IMG/VR virus record: IMGVR_UViG_3300042305_001093
Coordinates: 1 to 20,169 of that record
Source of the DNA: a virus
Length of the DNA: 20,169 bases
Reading direction: 5' to 3' (one strand)
The translations under genes and the position numbers were made by a program. Shown in pieces: positions 6,752 through 14,712 of this stretch. Under the pieces are notes generated by a model. That model saw only the letters and a program-made list of their open reading frames with translations. It searched no databases and was not told where the DNA came from. The first letter of the stretch is position 1. Every line of letters begins with the position of its first letter.

Positions 6752-7489
6752 TTAAATAACATTATATCTATTTCTATGCGCTTTATACTGTACGTTCACC
6801 TGTGAAGCAGTATGAGCAACATCATTATAAACTTGCATTGAACCCATGTCTCCGGAATAATATCCCCACCCCCAAAACACTCCAACACTGCCCATATTTC
6901 CGCCGCCTAATACTCTAGGTGAAGATACTGTCAAAACATAATCTTGTACACCGTTGACATACATGGTCATCGTTGTTGCACTTGATCTTATAAATGCAAG
7001 ATGCTGCCACGTTCCTGTGTTAACAGACGCACCAGTGCTTGTATAGTAGTTCCACTGTCCATCGTATTGAAGATAATATAGTTTTCCACCATTTAATCCG
7101 TACCCGACGTTTACTGGTCCACCGCTCCAATGAGAGAAAAATCCCATCTGAGCAGATGATGTTGTTCGTATCCAAAAGTATACGCTGCATACTGTTGACA
7201 GTAATACTGGCGTGCTTGTATTACCAGTGACACTATCTTGCATAGAAAAATAATCGTTTGTCCCATCAAACGACATATAGCCTAGATGGTCTGATCTAAA
7301 TATTGGGCCGTTGTTCAGTGTGCTATTTACATTTCCTTGTAAATCATATGCAGTAGAAGAGCCAGAGGTGAATGATAGTGGTCGAGCAAAATCTATAGCA
7401 TATGTTAAATTGGTGGGTATTAAACCTACTAGAGAATTTTGTCTCGACTGATTCGCCCAATTTGTAGAAACTCCGTGATTTAGTCCCAT
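6752..7489 (-). CDS. Divergent LamG-type adhesin/tail protein
   Basis: A 245-residue family member with a diverged N-terminus ([20 protein letters not shown]; no SYPGSG motif). Its LamG core is clear: [49 protein letters not shown] and [20 protein letters not shown]. It ends HRNRYNVI rather than RGRYG, and the next gene has its own AGGAGA site. This fits the idea that the RGRYG tail matters where no separate ribosome site exists. Its own start follows CGGAGTATAG, which straddles the upstream gene's end, by 2 nt after the stop. Confidence 0.86.
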   Translation of the reverse strand: MGLNHGVSTNWANQSRQNSLVGLIPTNLTYAIDFARPLSFTSGSSTAYDLQGNVNSTLNNGPIFRSDHLGYMSFDGTNDYFSMQDSVTGNTSTPVLLSTVCSVYFWIRTTSSAQMGFFSHWSGGPVNVGYGLNGGKLYYLQYDGQWNYYTSTGASVNTGTWQHLAFIRSSATTMTMYVNGVQDYVLTVSSPRVLGGGNMGSVGVFWGWGYYSGDMGSMQVYNDVAHTASQVNVQYKAHRNRYNVI

Positions 7490-7491
7490 TT

Positions 7492-8670
7492 CTATACTCC
7501 GTACCTTCCACGTAATGCTTGAAAGTTTTGTATCACTTGTTGTGTGGATAACGCGAGATTATAAAATTTTACGTTACTGATTGAACCAGACCAATATGCC
7601 CCGCCGCCAGTCCAATCATAAATTGATCCGCCTATTTTTACACTGTTGCTCTTATTGACGTTTGTAGATGCATTAGTCCATGTATTAGTAGAAATTAGTA
7701 CGCCATTCGCATATAGATATAATTCATTAGCGGTATGTGACCAAACAACTGTAATATTTTTCCATACGTTAGCTTGAAAAACAGAAGACACTTCTGGAGT
7801 AGGCCCGTTGCCATGACCTCCTCCAGTATCCCAATACACAAAGCCTAAATTACTGCCGTTTTGTCTTACTTGCCATTCCCAATCTAACCCTTTGCCTATT
7901 ATGCCTCTAGTTTGGGAAACAGTTGATGGCTTACACCAAAAATCTATAGACGCACTATTTGTATTGTTCCAACTTAAATCTAAACCTGTATCTATGTAAT
8001 CGTCTGTAGCATCAAAACTAAAAGTGCCATCCGAAGCATACGATAAATTTTGTGCGGTGATAGTATTATTATTTGTTAAATCTAAAATAGCCTGTGTGTT
8101 TGATCTTGTACCATCTACAAACGGTGAATAAATTGAACCTGCTTCCATTTGAGGCTCTTTCAATTCAAAGATATGATTGTACGTCGTGTAATCATCACCG
8201 TCCTGCATAAACCATAAAACTCTTGTTGTATTAGCAGGCGTTGTTAAAGTAATAAAAGCTGTTTGCCAATCCTCTTTATCAGTAATACCTAATTGTGCTG
8301 TAGTAGCAAATGACATCGTGCTTATGTAGCTGACGCCATTATAAGCTTGAATTTGAAAACGTAAGGTGGGCGCGCCTGCTATTTTTCTATATTTTACAGA
8401 AAATGTATATGTTGTACTTGCTGATACACCTTCAATATATGTATTTTGACGAGTATTTTGATTTATATCAGAGATTGTACAATAATAAGTGCTATTAATA
8501 GTACGTGTTCCAATATTACCTTGACCTGAACCATCAACTGACCATGCTGCCCACGAAGGATTTACTAAATTTGTGGTAGGTTTACCTTTCCAAGACTTCT
8601 CGGTGTTATTCGCATCATAACAGAAAACCAGACCACTAGTAGAAATTTCTGGACCTGAGAATGCACTCAT
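7492..8670 (-). CDS. Two-domain CBM-like plus LamG adhesin/tail protein
   Basis: A 392-residue protein. Residues about 30-185 form a carbohydrate-binding-like beta-sandwich ([62 protein letters not shown]). The ending QMEAGSxxSPF is typical of CBM_4_9-like modules. A LamG domain follows ([62 protein letters not shown]) and then ALRGRYGV. The N-terminal module is [19 protein letters not shown]. The start overlaps the upstream stop as ATGA. Probable role: glycan recognition by a virion structure, inferred from the folds. Confidence 0.87.
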   Translation of the reverse strand: MSAFSGPEISTSGLVFCYDANNTEKSWKGKPTTNLVNPSWAAWSVDGSGQGNIGTRTINSTYYCTISDINQNTRQNTYIEGVSASTTYTFSVKYRKIAGAPTLRFQIQAYNGVSYISTMSFATTAQLGITDKEDWQTAFITLTTPANTTRVLWFMQDGDDYTTYNHIFELKEPQMEAGSIYSPFVDGTRSNTQAILDLTNNNTITAQNLSYASDGTFSFDATDDYIDTGLDLSWNNTNSASIDFWCKPSTVSQTRGIIGKGLDWEWQVRQNGSNLGFVYWDTGGGHGNGPTPEVSSVFQANVWKNITVVWSHTANELYLYANGVLISTNTWTNASTNVNKSNSVKIGGSIYDWTGGGAYWSGSISNVKFYNLALSTQQVIQNFQALRGRYGV

Positions 8671-9401
8671 ATGCTATATCTTCCACGATGAGCTTGAAAA
8701 TTTTGTTGTATATCGGTGTTCGAAAATTTAAATCCATATATTTTTACCACACTAATTCTTCCACTGTACCATCCAGATGATCCTCCTCGACTACCGAGAT
8801 AAAGTGTATAGTTACCAAAGCTTCCTGAGCTAGTCGAAGTGCTTGTAGGATATCCAGGACCAGTAACAAAATTTACTAAATTACCATCGCAGTATGTCAG
8901 TCTTCCTGTGCTATCGGATACTTTAGAAAAAATATTAACATGTGTATTCCAAACAAATCCAGCCGTTTGTATTGCTGGCGGAGAATGTAAATAATTTCTT
9001 ACTGCAACACCATTATGATTAGTGTGATGCATGCCTGAAGAGAAACTATTTCCGTCGCTATTAACAGATAACCCCCAAGCACCGCTGTTTGAATTCCAAT
9101 CCGCACTATGCTCAATCAGCATCGATGATGGGCCTCCAGCTAACCTAAACCATATTTCGCATACTATGTAATCATATGAACTAAGATTTATAGTATTTGT
9201 AGAAGCAGCAAAATCATTGAAGCCATCGAATACAATTGCACCGTCGAGAAATCCGATACCATTGTAAAGTGTAAAATGATTACCGTTTCCACTTATATCA
9301 AACCAAGTGCTTCCACTGCCAGGGTAACTTTTTGTGTTGGCTGCATCTAAACACAGCACCAATGCGTTTGTAACGATTCTAGGACTATGATTAAGTGCCA
9401 T
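8667..9401 (-). CDS. Single-domain LamG-type adhesin/tail protein
   Basis: A 244-residue paralogue. It has MALNHSPRIVTNALVLCLDA, then TKSYPGSGSTWFDISGNGNH and a LamG core (AIVFDGFNDFAAS, VCEIWFRLAGG, VNIFSKVSDSTGRLTYCDGN, ISVVKIYGFKFSNTDIQQNF), ending AHRGRYSI. The ATG starts 2 nt after the stop of the preceding family member, with the purine stretch GGAAGATACGG of that gene's tail as the only visible ribosome site. Its stop overlaps the next ATG. Confidence 0.87.
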   Translation of the reverse strand: MALNHSPRIVTNALVLCLDAANTKSYPGSGSTWFDISGNGNHFTLYNGIGFLDGAIVFDGFNDFAASTNTINLSSYDYIVCEIWFRLAGGPSSMLIEHSADWNSNSGAWGLSVNSDGNSFSSGMHHTNHNGVAVRNYLHSPPAIQTAGFVWNTHVNIFSKVSDSTGRLTYCDGNLVNFVTGPGYPTSTSTSSGSFGNYTLYLGSRGGSSGWYSGRISVVKIYGFKFSNTDIQQNFQAHRGRYSI

Positions 9402-9403
9402 TT

Positions 9404-10567
9404 TTATAATCCGTATCTTCCGCGAAGAGCTTGATAATTTTGTCGAATTTCTGCCGCTGACAAAGGACGATTGTATAATCTAACAGAAGAAATATTTGAA
9501 CTACTAGGATATCCGCCGGCATTATAGTCGCCTATGTATGTTGTTGCAGTATATGTTGTTGGCTGATTAGTCATTACCTGCGTAGCCTCTTGAGAGCCAT
9601 TGACATAAATCGTCATATTTGCCCCATCGAAAGTACCAACAACATGATACCAAACACCAGTTGTAAATACTGTAGTCGAATATATCACACTATATGATGA
9701 TGCCGTTGTTCCTATAACTTCCCACCTCATTTGATTAGTGCTTCCTGGCATCCAAAAATTTACATAAGACGATGAATTAAATCCGAAAAAGCCTTGATTT
9801 CGATTTATGGCATTCAGTTTTATCCAGGACTCTAACGTTCCGCCTGATGAGAAATTAAATTCTCTTGAAGTAATAACGATTCTATCGTCGATTCCATCAA
9901 ATAAGATACTTCCTCTGTTAGAAGAATTATATGACGGACCGTTGGTTAATGTTCCATCATTTCCGCGAAGGGTTAAATCATTCCATGCGTTTCCGTTTTG
10001 ATTATAAAAAGGACTAAAGTTCGTAGCGGCACTTCCTCTTTCTAGTTGCAGTCCGTCAACCCACATTGTTACACCTGTATTATAATTATCTATGCGCACC
10101 TGAACAAATGCAGTAGTTCCTTGCGTCATCGTATACGACCCCGACACTCTGGTCCAGCCAGTAGTTACGCTATAAAATGTTTGTCCAAGTGCTGTGTAAT
10201 TGCCAGAAGAGTTTGCTTCAAATATCATCAAAGAAGCAGTGTGTGACGTTGCGCCTTTTACCCAAAAACTAAATGTCCAAGTTTGTCCTATCGCTGCCGG
10301 AGCAAGATTCCATGTAGATGAATTATAAGTGCCTGTATACGCACTAGAACCACTAGTAACTATTTTTAGTGGAACACCTCCGACAGGACTATCGGTAACA
10401 GAACTATCTCTAGATAGAGTCATTTGATACCCACCACCAGGACCGAACCAAGTATGTGAATCCAAAGGTTGAGGAAATACATTCAGACTGTAGCTTTTCA
10501 TATTAGCGGAATCAAGGGAAAAAATTACTCCGCTGGTTGAAACTCTAGGACTGTAACTTATACCCAT
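9404..10567 (-). CDS. Two-domain CBM-like plus LamG adhesin/tail protein
   Basis: A 387-residue protein, first LamG gene of the array in transcription order. N-terminal motif: SPRVSTSGVIFSLDSANMKSY. Residues about 60-190 form a CBM_4_9-like sandwich (WTFSFWVKGATSHTASLMIF, VSGSYTMTQGTTAFVQVRID, MWVDGLQLERGSAATNFSPF). The LamG domain follows (ILFDGIDDRIVI, LESWIKLNAINRN, WYHVVGTFDGANMTIYVNGS, ISSVRLYNRPLSAAEIRQNY) and then ALRGRYGL. The ATG overlaps the upstream stop as TGATG and GGAG lies upstream. It is the most complete representative of the long architecture. Confidence 0.88.
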   Translation of the reverse strand: MGISYSPRVSTSGVIFSLDSANMKSYSLNVFPQPLDSHTWFGPGGGYQMTLSRDSSVTDSPVGGVPLKIVTSGSSAYTGTYNSSTWNLAPAAIGQTWTFSFWVKGATSHTASLMIFEANSSGNYTALGQTFYSVTTGWTRVSGSYTMTQGTTAFVQVRIDNYNTGVTMWVDGLQLERGSAATNFSPFYNQNGNAWNDLTLRGNDGTLTNGPSYNSSNRGSILFDGIDDRIVITSREFNFSSGGTLESWIKLNAINRNQGFFGFNSSSYVNFWMPGSTNQMRWEVIGTTASSYSVIYSTTVFTTGVWYHVVGTFDGANMTIYVNGSQEATQVMTNQPTTYTATTYIGDYNAGGYPSSSNISSVRLYNRPLSAAEIRQNYQALRGRYGL

Positions 10568-10824
10568 CAGAAACTCTCTCCACAGATATGATTTTCCGTG
10601 ATTGCTCTGATGGCACGAACGTATTCAAATGATGTCAAATTATTCTGTTGAAGAACCATGTCTACTGAATTCCAAAATCCATCGATGACTTCCTGTGAGC
10701 ATTCGCAACTACATATAGCGCGATATGGCACATATCCAAATGGTGCATTGTTGAAATCTATTTCACTTTCAACATCGCCTTGTATCATGCCTTGCGTCGT
10801 TAATATTTGAAAAGTGTATTTCAT
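10567..10824 (-). CDS. Small protein of 85 residues (function unknown)
   Basis: Begins MKYTFQILTTQGMIQGDVES and contains the Cys-rich CSCECSQEVIDGF and a terminal HICGESF. I do not recognise a family. The four Cys are too closely spaced for a classical zinc knuckle. It is coupled at both ends: its ATG overlaps the stop of the fibrinogen-like gene as TAATG, and its stop overlaps the LamG start as TGATG. Like the 85-residue gene at 6481-6738, it immediately precedes a LamG gene, so it may act as an adaptor or assembly chaperone; this is inferred from context only. Confidence 0.72.
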   Translation of the reverse strand: MKYTFQILTTQGMIQGDVESEIDFNNAPFGYVPYRAICSCECSQEVIDGFWNSVDMVLQQNNLTSFEYVRAIRAITENHICGESF

Positions 10825-11579
10825 TATCTTACCATTATCATGTATTGATTGGTTCCGCCATGTGTTAATCCATTGGAGACATAGGTATTGTTTTCAAAGT
10901 TTCCGCTACCGTCAGTAGTTGATCCTCCGCACCATGGACCAGCGTAATAGAAATTTGCGCCACAGTATGTAGTGACCATAGAAGTAGGCACACCACCATA
11001 CCCTGCAAATCCGCAACAATCTCGCATGTAGTAAATATTGCTACTAGTTCCTGTTACAGGATAACCTATTGCGCCTTGCATACCAGGAAATGAATCCGTT
11101 CCGTAGACTGCGGTGTTACTTTTTAGTGTTGATGTTGACGCACCTTGTTGAGTATCGCTAGTCAAAAAAGTAGTGTAGCTTATATCAAACCTTTTGTATA
11201 TGAAAGGTCCCCAAGCATTATTATTTATGTTCGCTCTGTTGCCAAATATAAACTCTGTAAATGTTCTACTGGTTGCATGCCAATATGTCCACCATCCGGC
11301 TTGATATGCTTGCGTGAAATCTTTTACTGAGCCTATTGGACCACCTTGCCAGCCCCAATTCTGCCCATTGTAATTCACTACCGACGGATGGCTTCTTGCT
11401 ATCATCATCCAGCCACCGCCGTCTGTAGTCATGTCGCACCAGACTAGTTGTCCAGAATTATTTCTTCCATTTGGCCATAGCATGTAATAATTATCTTTTT
11501 GATAAAGATAAGGATATTTTTCAAGTAATTCTTTAGCGGTGGATGCCTTAGAGGTGTCTTGATTATAAACTAGTGCCAT
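10824..11579 (-). CDS. Fibrinogen-like (GGGW) domain virion adhesin
   Basis: A 251-residue protein with a fibrinogen-related domain core: the signature VWCDMTTDGGGWMMIARS occupies residues 46-63. This matches the YCDMxTDGGGWT motif of fibrinogen C-terminal domains and of bacterial and phage GGGW proteins. The rest is rich in Gly, Tyr, Trp and Asn, with Cys pairs (RDCCGF, TYCGAN, PWCGGS) and ends GGTNQYMIMVR. In animals such domains bind glycans and acetylated sugars; here a receptor-binding or virion-surface role is probable. It opens the adhesin cassette 6 nt after regA; the only upstream ribosome site is AAGGGA, at a rather long distance of about 11 nt. Confidence 0.85.
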   Translation of the reverse strand: MALVYNQDTSKASTAKELLEKYPYLYQKDNYYMLWPNGRNNSGQLVWCDMTTDGGGWMMIARSHPSVVNYNGQNWGWQGGPIGSVKDFTQAYQAGWWTYWHATSRTFTEFIFGNRANINNNAWGPFIYKRFDISYTTFLTSDTQQGASTSTLKSNTAVYGTDSFPGMQGAIGYPVTGTSSNIYYMRDCCGFAGYGGVPTSMVTTYCGANFYYAGPWCGGSTTDGSGNFENNTYVSNGLTHGGTNQYMIMVR

Positions 11580-11585
11580 AGAAAT

Positions 11586-11993
11586 TTAGTCCCTTCTTTT
11601 TTTATTTCCTATGTTGTACTTAGCAACTAGTTCCCATTCATTACGTTCAGAATATGCAATGATCTTAATCTGAGAAAGTGGAGCAATTAAGTCCCGTGTG
11701 ACACTCTTGTCAACTAGAGACACAAGCCCCCATTCTTCTAATAGGTTTACGATAGTATTTCTTCGAGCAACATCGTTGTCATCGAAGTCTGTTGGTTTGC
11801 CATCAAGTCCGAAAAGTTCTTTGAAGTGTACAATGTAATATTTGCCACGTTTATGTAGAATATGACAAGATTGATAAAGCTTCTTTTCTTTTCTCGATGC
11901 AACCCCGATTCTTGTTAAAGTTTCTCTGACCTTTAAAAAATCGTCTTCCGAAGGCAACAAAACTTCAACTAATGTTTCCACGCTTATGGTCAT
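11586..11993 (-). CDS. regA: Translational repressor RegA
   Basis: A 135-residue homologue of T4 RegA (122 residues), which binds start regions of early mRNAs and represses their translation, including its own. The diagnostic core DDFLKVRETLTRIGVASRKE is followed by KKLYQSCHILHKRGKYYIVHFKELFGLDG, near-identical in pattern to T4. The NTIVNLLEEWGLV helix and the terminal EWELVAKYNIGN also match. The C-terminus carries an extra basic KKRRD. AAGGAG lies 7 nt before the ATG, which sits 29 nt inside the end of gene 62, so it may be translated partly by coupling. Gene order 44-62-regA is as in T4, but gp43 is displaced by about 9.7 kb. Confidence 0.97.
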   Translation of the reverse strand: MTISVETLVEVLLPSEDDFLKVRETLTRIGVASRKEKKLYQSCHILHKRGKYYIVHFKELFGLDGKPTDFDDNDVARRNTIVNLLEEWGLVSLVDKSVTRDLIAPLSQIKIIAYSERNEWELVAKYNIGNKKRRD

Positions 11994-12396
11994 GCTTTTT
12001 CTCCTTGGTGTTCACCCCACCTTTTTCTAATTTATTTTTTATTAATTGTATTTGATCACCATTGAGAATTCTCAATATTTCTTTAGCTTTTCGTTTGCTA
12101 CACTGATAATATTCAGTTAATATATCGAGGTCCTCAATCTTCTCTTCCTTAAGCCATTTTGAGTATCTTTTCCTAGGCCTAAGTGTATTTAGTAAATAAT
12201 TGAACTGAGGACTTCCATCAAGCGAGGCGCGTAGATTCATCTCATTGACGTAGAGAATTGAGTCAGGAAAGAAAGACAAGCCTCTATTTACAATAAAGGC
12301 ATTGTATGATTTTTCAGCAAGATCGTCATTGTCTGTGCCGCGCATCAGGTTTTCTTTTGTCTCTGATGCTGCCCTTATGAAGTCAAAGGGATTCAT
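11965..12396 (-). CDS. 62: Clamp-loader small subunit gp62
   Basis: A 143-residue homologue of T4 gp62 (187 residues), the single small subunit that completes the gp44 tetramer-based clamp loader. It is short compared with T4, as also seen in cyanophage-type relatives. Recognition rests on position (immediately after 44 and before regA) and on the segment MNPFDFIRAASETKENLMRG and NAFIVNRGLSFFPDSILYVNEMN, which is typical of the family (few bases visible, many phages start FxxNRxLSxFPDTI). The C-terminal half is Lys-rich. The start overlaps the gp44 stop by ATGA. Confidence 0.92.
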   Translation of the reverse strand: MNPFDFIRAASETKENLMRGTDNDDLAEKSYNAFIVNRGLSFFPDSILYVNEMNLRASLDGSPQFNYLLNTLRPRKRYSKWLKEEKIEDLDILTEYYQCSKRKAKEILRILNGDQIQLIKNKLEKGGVNTKEKKHDHKRGNIS

Positions 12397-13331
12397 TTGA
12401 ATTCACATGCCGCCATCACTTCAGTCAGAAATGCGGCAAGATTGATTTCTTGGTCTGCTACGAAAGCCGCCTTGTACTGATAGTCGGCGAGCAACAGAAC
12501 CATCTGAGGCACAGAGTTAGGCTGAAGAATATCGACGATGTTATTGTAGAAAGTACGAAACAGAGAAGTCGAATCGTTGTCAATGTTATCAGCCACCCAT
12601 TTTCGCATCGTGGAAAAATCTTTGGCTTTCAGTGCAGAGACTAGAGACTGGAAGGATGCGTCCGACATATTGGCTAGAATGCCAGTGTCGATTTGACCAG
12701 TGGCTGCATATCGCTGAAGTTCATTCAATGTGCGGCGAAAGTCTGGAAAGTGTCGCATGATCAACTCAGGCAACACCTTAGACTCGAACTTTACATTTTC
12801 ATTCTTTAGAATTGTCATCACACGGCCAAAGAACTGTGTTGCAAGTTTCGGCCTGTCTGATTTATTAATCTTGAAATGAACAACAGAGCACCTGCTGTGC
12901 AAAGGTTCAATGATGCGATTCAGAAAATTACAAGTAAGAATGAAGCCGCAGTTAGCGGAGAATTCTTCCATGAAGTTACGCAATGCTGGCTGAGTGCTTT
13001 GCGGATTCAGATAGTCTGCTTCATCGAGGATGACATACTTACGTCCACCACTGAACGAAACAGTAGATGCGAACTGCTTGATTTCGTTGCGCAGTGTATC
13101 AATGTTGCCATTCATGCTACCATTGATAATAATGTAAGTCGCACCAACTTCTTCAAGCATGGCCCTGGCAACAGTAGTCTTACCGATGCCTGGGCCGCCT
13201 GACAGAATCAGATTTGGAATGTTTTTGTCATCGACAAACTTTTGAAAAGTTGATTTCAGTTCTTCAGGAAGAATAGTCTCCGCGATTGTTTTCGGTCGAT
13301 AACGTTCGACCCATAGAAAGTCTTCGAGCAT
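12393..13331 (-). CDS. 44: Clamp-loader large subunit gp44 (AAA+ ATPase)
   Basis: A 312-residue AAA+ ATPase that opens and loads the gp45 clamp (T4 gp44 has 319). Walker A is GGPGIGKT (45-52) and Walker B is VILDEAD (100-106). The sensor 1 region is LTCN and the SRC arginine-finger motif is HSRC (145-148). The N-terminus LWVERYRPKTIAETILPEEL matches the RFC/DnaX-type opening. A GGAGTGAAC ribosome site is present upstream. It shares an ATGA overlap with gene 62, consistent with their fixed stoichiometry, and lies downstream of gp45 and the DsbA-like gene. Confidence 0.97.
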   Translation of the reverse strand: MLEDFLWVERYRPKTIAETILPEELKSTFQKFVDDKNIPNLILSGGPGIGKTTVARAMLEEVGATYIIINGSMNGNIDTLRNEIKQFASTVSFSGGRKYVILDEADYLNPQSTQPALRNFMEEFSANCGFILTCNFLNRIIEPLHSRCSVVHFKINKSDRPKLATQFFGRVMTILKNENVKFESKVLPELIMRHFPDFRRTLNELQRYAATGQIDTGILANMSDASFQSLVSALKAKDFSTMRKWVADNIDNDSTSLFRTFYNNIVDILQPNSVPQMVLLLADYQYKAAFVADQEINLAAFLTEVMAACEFK

Positions 13332-13383
13332 AGTTCACTCCACACATAATAAAATACAATGATAACTCAAATCGACAACGAAA

Positions 13384-13665
13384 TCAATTCTGCTCAGTCT
13401 TCGTTACCGTTTCATAGAGAGAACTAATATCGTCAAGTTCTTGTTGAACTTCTTGGAAGTTTTGCTTGTGATAGATTTTGGCAAGCTTGCGCATGTACTT
13501 CTTAGGAATCTTCTGATTGTCTTGCACAGTCTGAAGAATGTCTTTTACCAAATCTTTCTCTGCTTCGATTCGAGTATAACTCGAAGAGATTTCTTTGAGT
13601 GCATTCTCGATAGCCTTTCGATCAGCACTGGAGGAGGGAACAATCACGTTTGTAGTTGCAGTCAT
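13384..13665 (-). CDS. dsbA: DsbA-like late-transcription accessory DNA-binding protein
   Basis: A 93-residue, highly charged helical protein. It resembles T4 DsbA (89 residues), a double-stranded-DNA-binding protein that enhances late transcription. The shared pattern includes LVKDILQTVQDNQKIPKKYM, RKLAKIYHK and a terminal acidic helix ISSLYETVTK, matching T4 LIKDIR...FNRLLALYHK...VVELYDTV. AAGGATATATT precedes the ATG. Its location between gp45 and gp44 fits a link between replication and late transcription, since gp45 is the sliding clamp activator for late promoters. An assembly or recombination mediator is a less likely alternative. Confidence 0.82.
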   Translation of the reverse strand: MTATTNVIVPSSSADRKAIENALKEISSSYTRIEAEKDLVKDILQTVQDNQKIPKKYMRKLAKIYHKQNFQEVQQELDDISSLYETVTKTEQN

Positions 13666-13681
13666 AATATATCCTTTTCAA

Positions 13682-14353
13682 TTACTCAACAAATTTAGAA
13701 CCAGCTTCAGTTGCAATCCAATATTGAATCTTGCCGTTTGCAGTTTTGAAATGTGCCACACCCTTAGATGAAATGGCAACGTCATAGTTCTCAGATAGCA
13801 ATTTAAAGTTCTCAGTCACAAAGATCATATTGAATTCAGATTGAGTTTCACCAACATCAATCGAGAAAACGTCAGAGTCTTGATTCTTAACATCGATAGC
13901 AGCAATCGAGATTTTGCTGCGGTCGCCTCGAACGCAGACATTAGGCAAGCCCATCACACCAGCAAGCTTCAAAATCTGCGACAGAGTGGCTTGCGGGAGA
14001 GAAAAATTCACTTCGGCGTTTTCTACGTTCAAGTCTTTTTCTGGTGGCGCAATGATCAAAGATTCATCAGAGAGTCCGTAGTTGGTTACGGATGAATCTG
14101 ACTTGATCTTTAGGCTCTTTGCGCCATCGTTAACAATGATGTTAGGGTCCTTAAGAGAACTGACAACAGCAAGAAAACGATTTAGATCATAGATGCAAAT
14201 CGTGTTGTCAAAGCTTTCTGTAATCTCAACCTTAGCCAAAAGGTTCTGAAGCTTAGAAATTGTTCGAAGAGTGTTTCCATTACGAATGATGATTCCTGGA
14301 TTGATTGATGCAAAATTTTTCAATACAGAAATCGTCGTTTCACTTAGTATCAT
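13682..14353 (-). CDS. 45: Sliding clamp gp45
   Basis: A 223-residue homologue of the T4 trimeric clamp gp45 (228 residues), which tethers gp43 to DNA and, in T4, activates late promoters. LSETTISVLKNFASINPGII and CIYDLNRFLAVVSSLKD match the T4 N-terminal domain pattern (TTALLKNFATINSGI; IYDLNGFLGILS). VNFSLPQATLSQILKLAGVM opens the second domain. Two adjacent ATGs occur at 14356 and 14353; I prefer 14353 because GGAG then lies 7 nt upstream rather than 4. It overlaps the end of the upstream small gene by 14 nt. Confidence 0.95.
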   Translation of the reverse strand: MILSETTISVLKNFASINPGIIIRNGNTLRTISKLQNLLAKVEITESFDNTICIYDLNRFLAVVSSLKDPNIIVNDGAKSLKIKSDSSVTNYGLSDESLIIAPPEKDLNVENAEVNFSLPQATLSQILKLAGVMGLPNVCVRGDRSKISIAAIDVKNQDSDVFSIDVGETQSEFNMIFVTENFKLLSENYDVAISSKGVAHFKTANGKIQYWIATEAGSKFVE

Positions 14354-14705
14354 CATTAATCTCCATGTTCCTCAAATTCGAGGGGTAGTATTTCTCAAAC
14401 TCATTAAGCGGCAATTCCATTTGATCCGTTTGATTTTCTTCATGTTCTAGGTCATGAACATACAACATTATAATCGCATAGTGAATAATTTTCAAGATGT
14501 CTTTACGATTATAGCCATTCTTCTTACCATACCTCTGAGCATACTTGATGACATTGCCTCTTGTGAAGCCAATGCCATCACCGTTGTCGATGATGAATTC
14601 AGTGGTTTGAATTCCATCAAGCCCATTTGCATAATGCTCAGTGTATGTTGAATCAATGTATGTCTTGAGTTCTTTTAGCAACTCATCTTCATTGTATTTG
14701 TACAT
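14340..14705 (-). CDS. DUF3310-like small phage protein (SaV-like)
   Basis: A 121-residue protein. The stretch FTRGNVIKYAQRYGKKNGYN, followed by RKDILKIIHYAIIML, is the hallmark of the DUF3310/SaV-like family (GN-IKY-xRYGxKx-DLxKAxHYL), widespread in phages. It is sometimes labelled a nucleotide kinase, with no good biochemical support. The acidic C-terminal tail (EHEENQTDQMELPLNEFEKY) is extra. The ATG at 14705 is chosen because GAGG lies 5 nt upstream; a longer frame to 14765 starts inside the upstream gene. It sits directly before gp45 and overlaps it. Confidence 0.82.
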   Translation of the reverse strand: MYKYNEDELLKELKTYIDSTYTEHYANGLDGIQTTEFIIDNGDGIGFTRGNVIKYAQRYGKKNGYNRKDILKIIHYAIIMLYVHDLEHEENQTDQMELPLNEFEKYYPSNLRNMEINDDTK

Positions 14706-14712
14706 GTTCACC

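Noticed and set aside
11220-11232. CATAAATA late-box-like octamer on the minus strand inside the fibrinogen-like gene
   Set aside because: It is intragenic with no gene start close downstream; near matches to an AT-only octamer are expected by chance.
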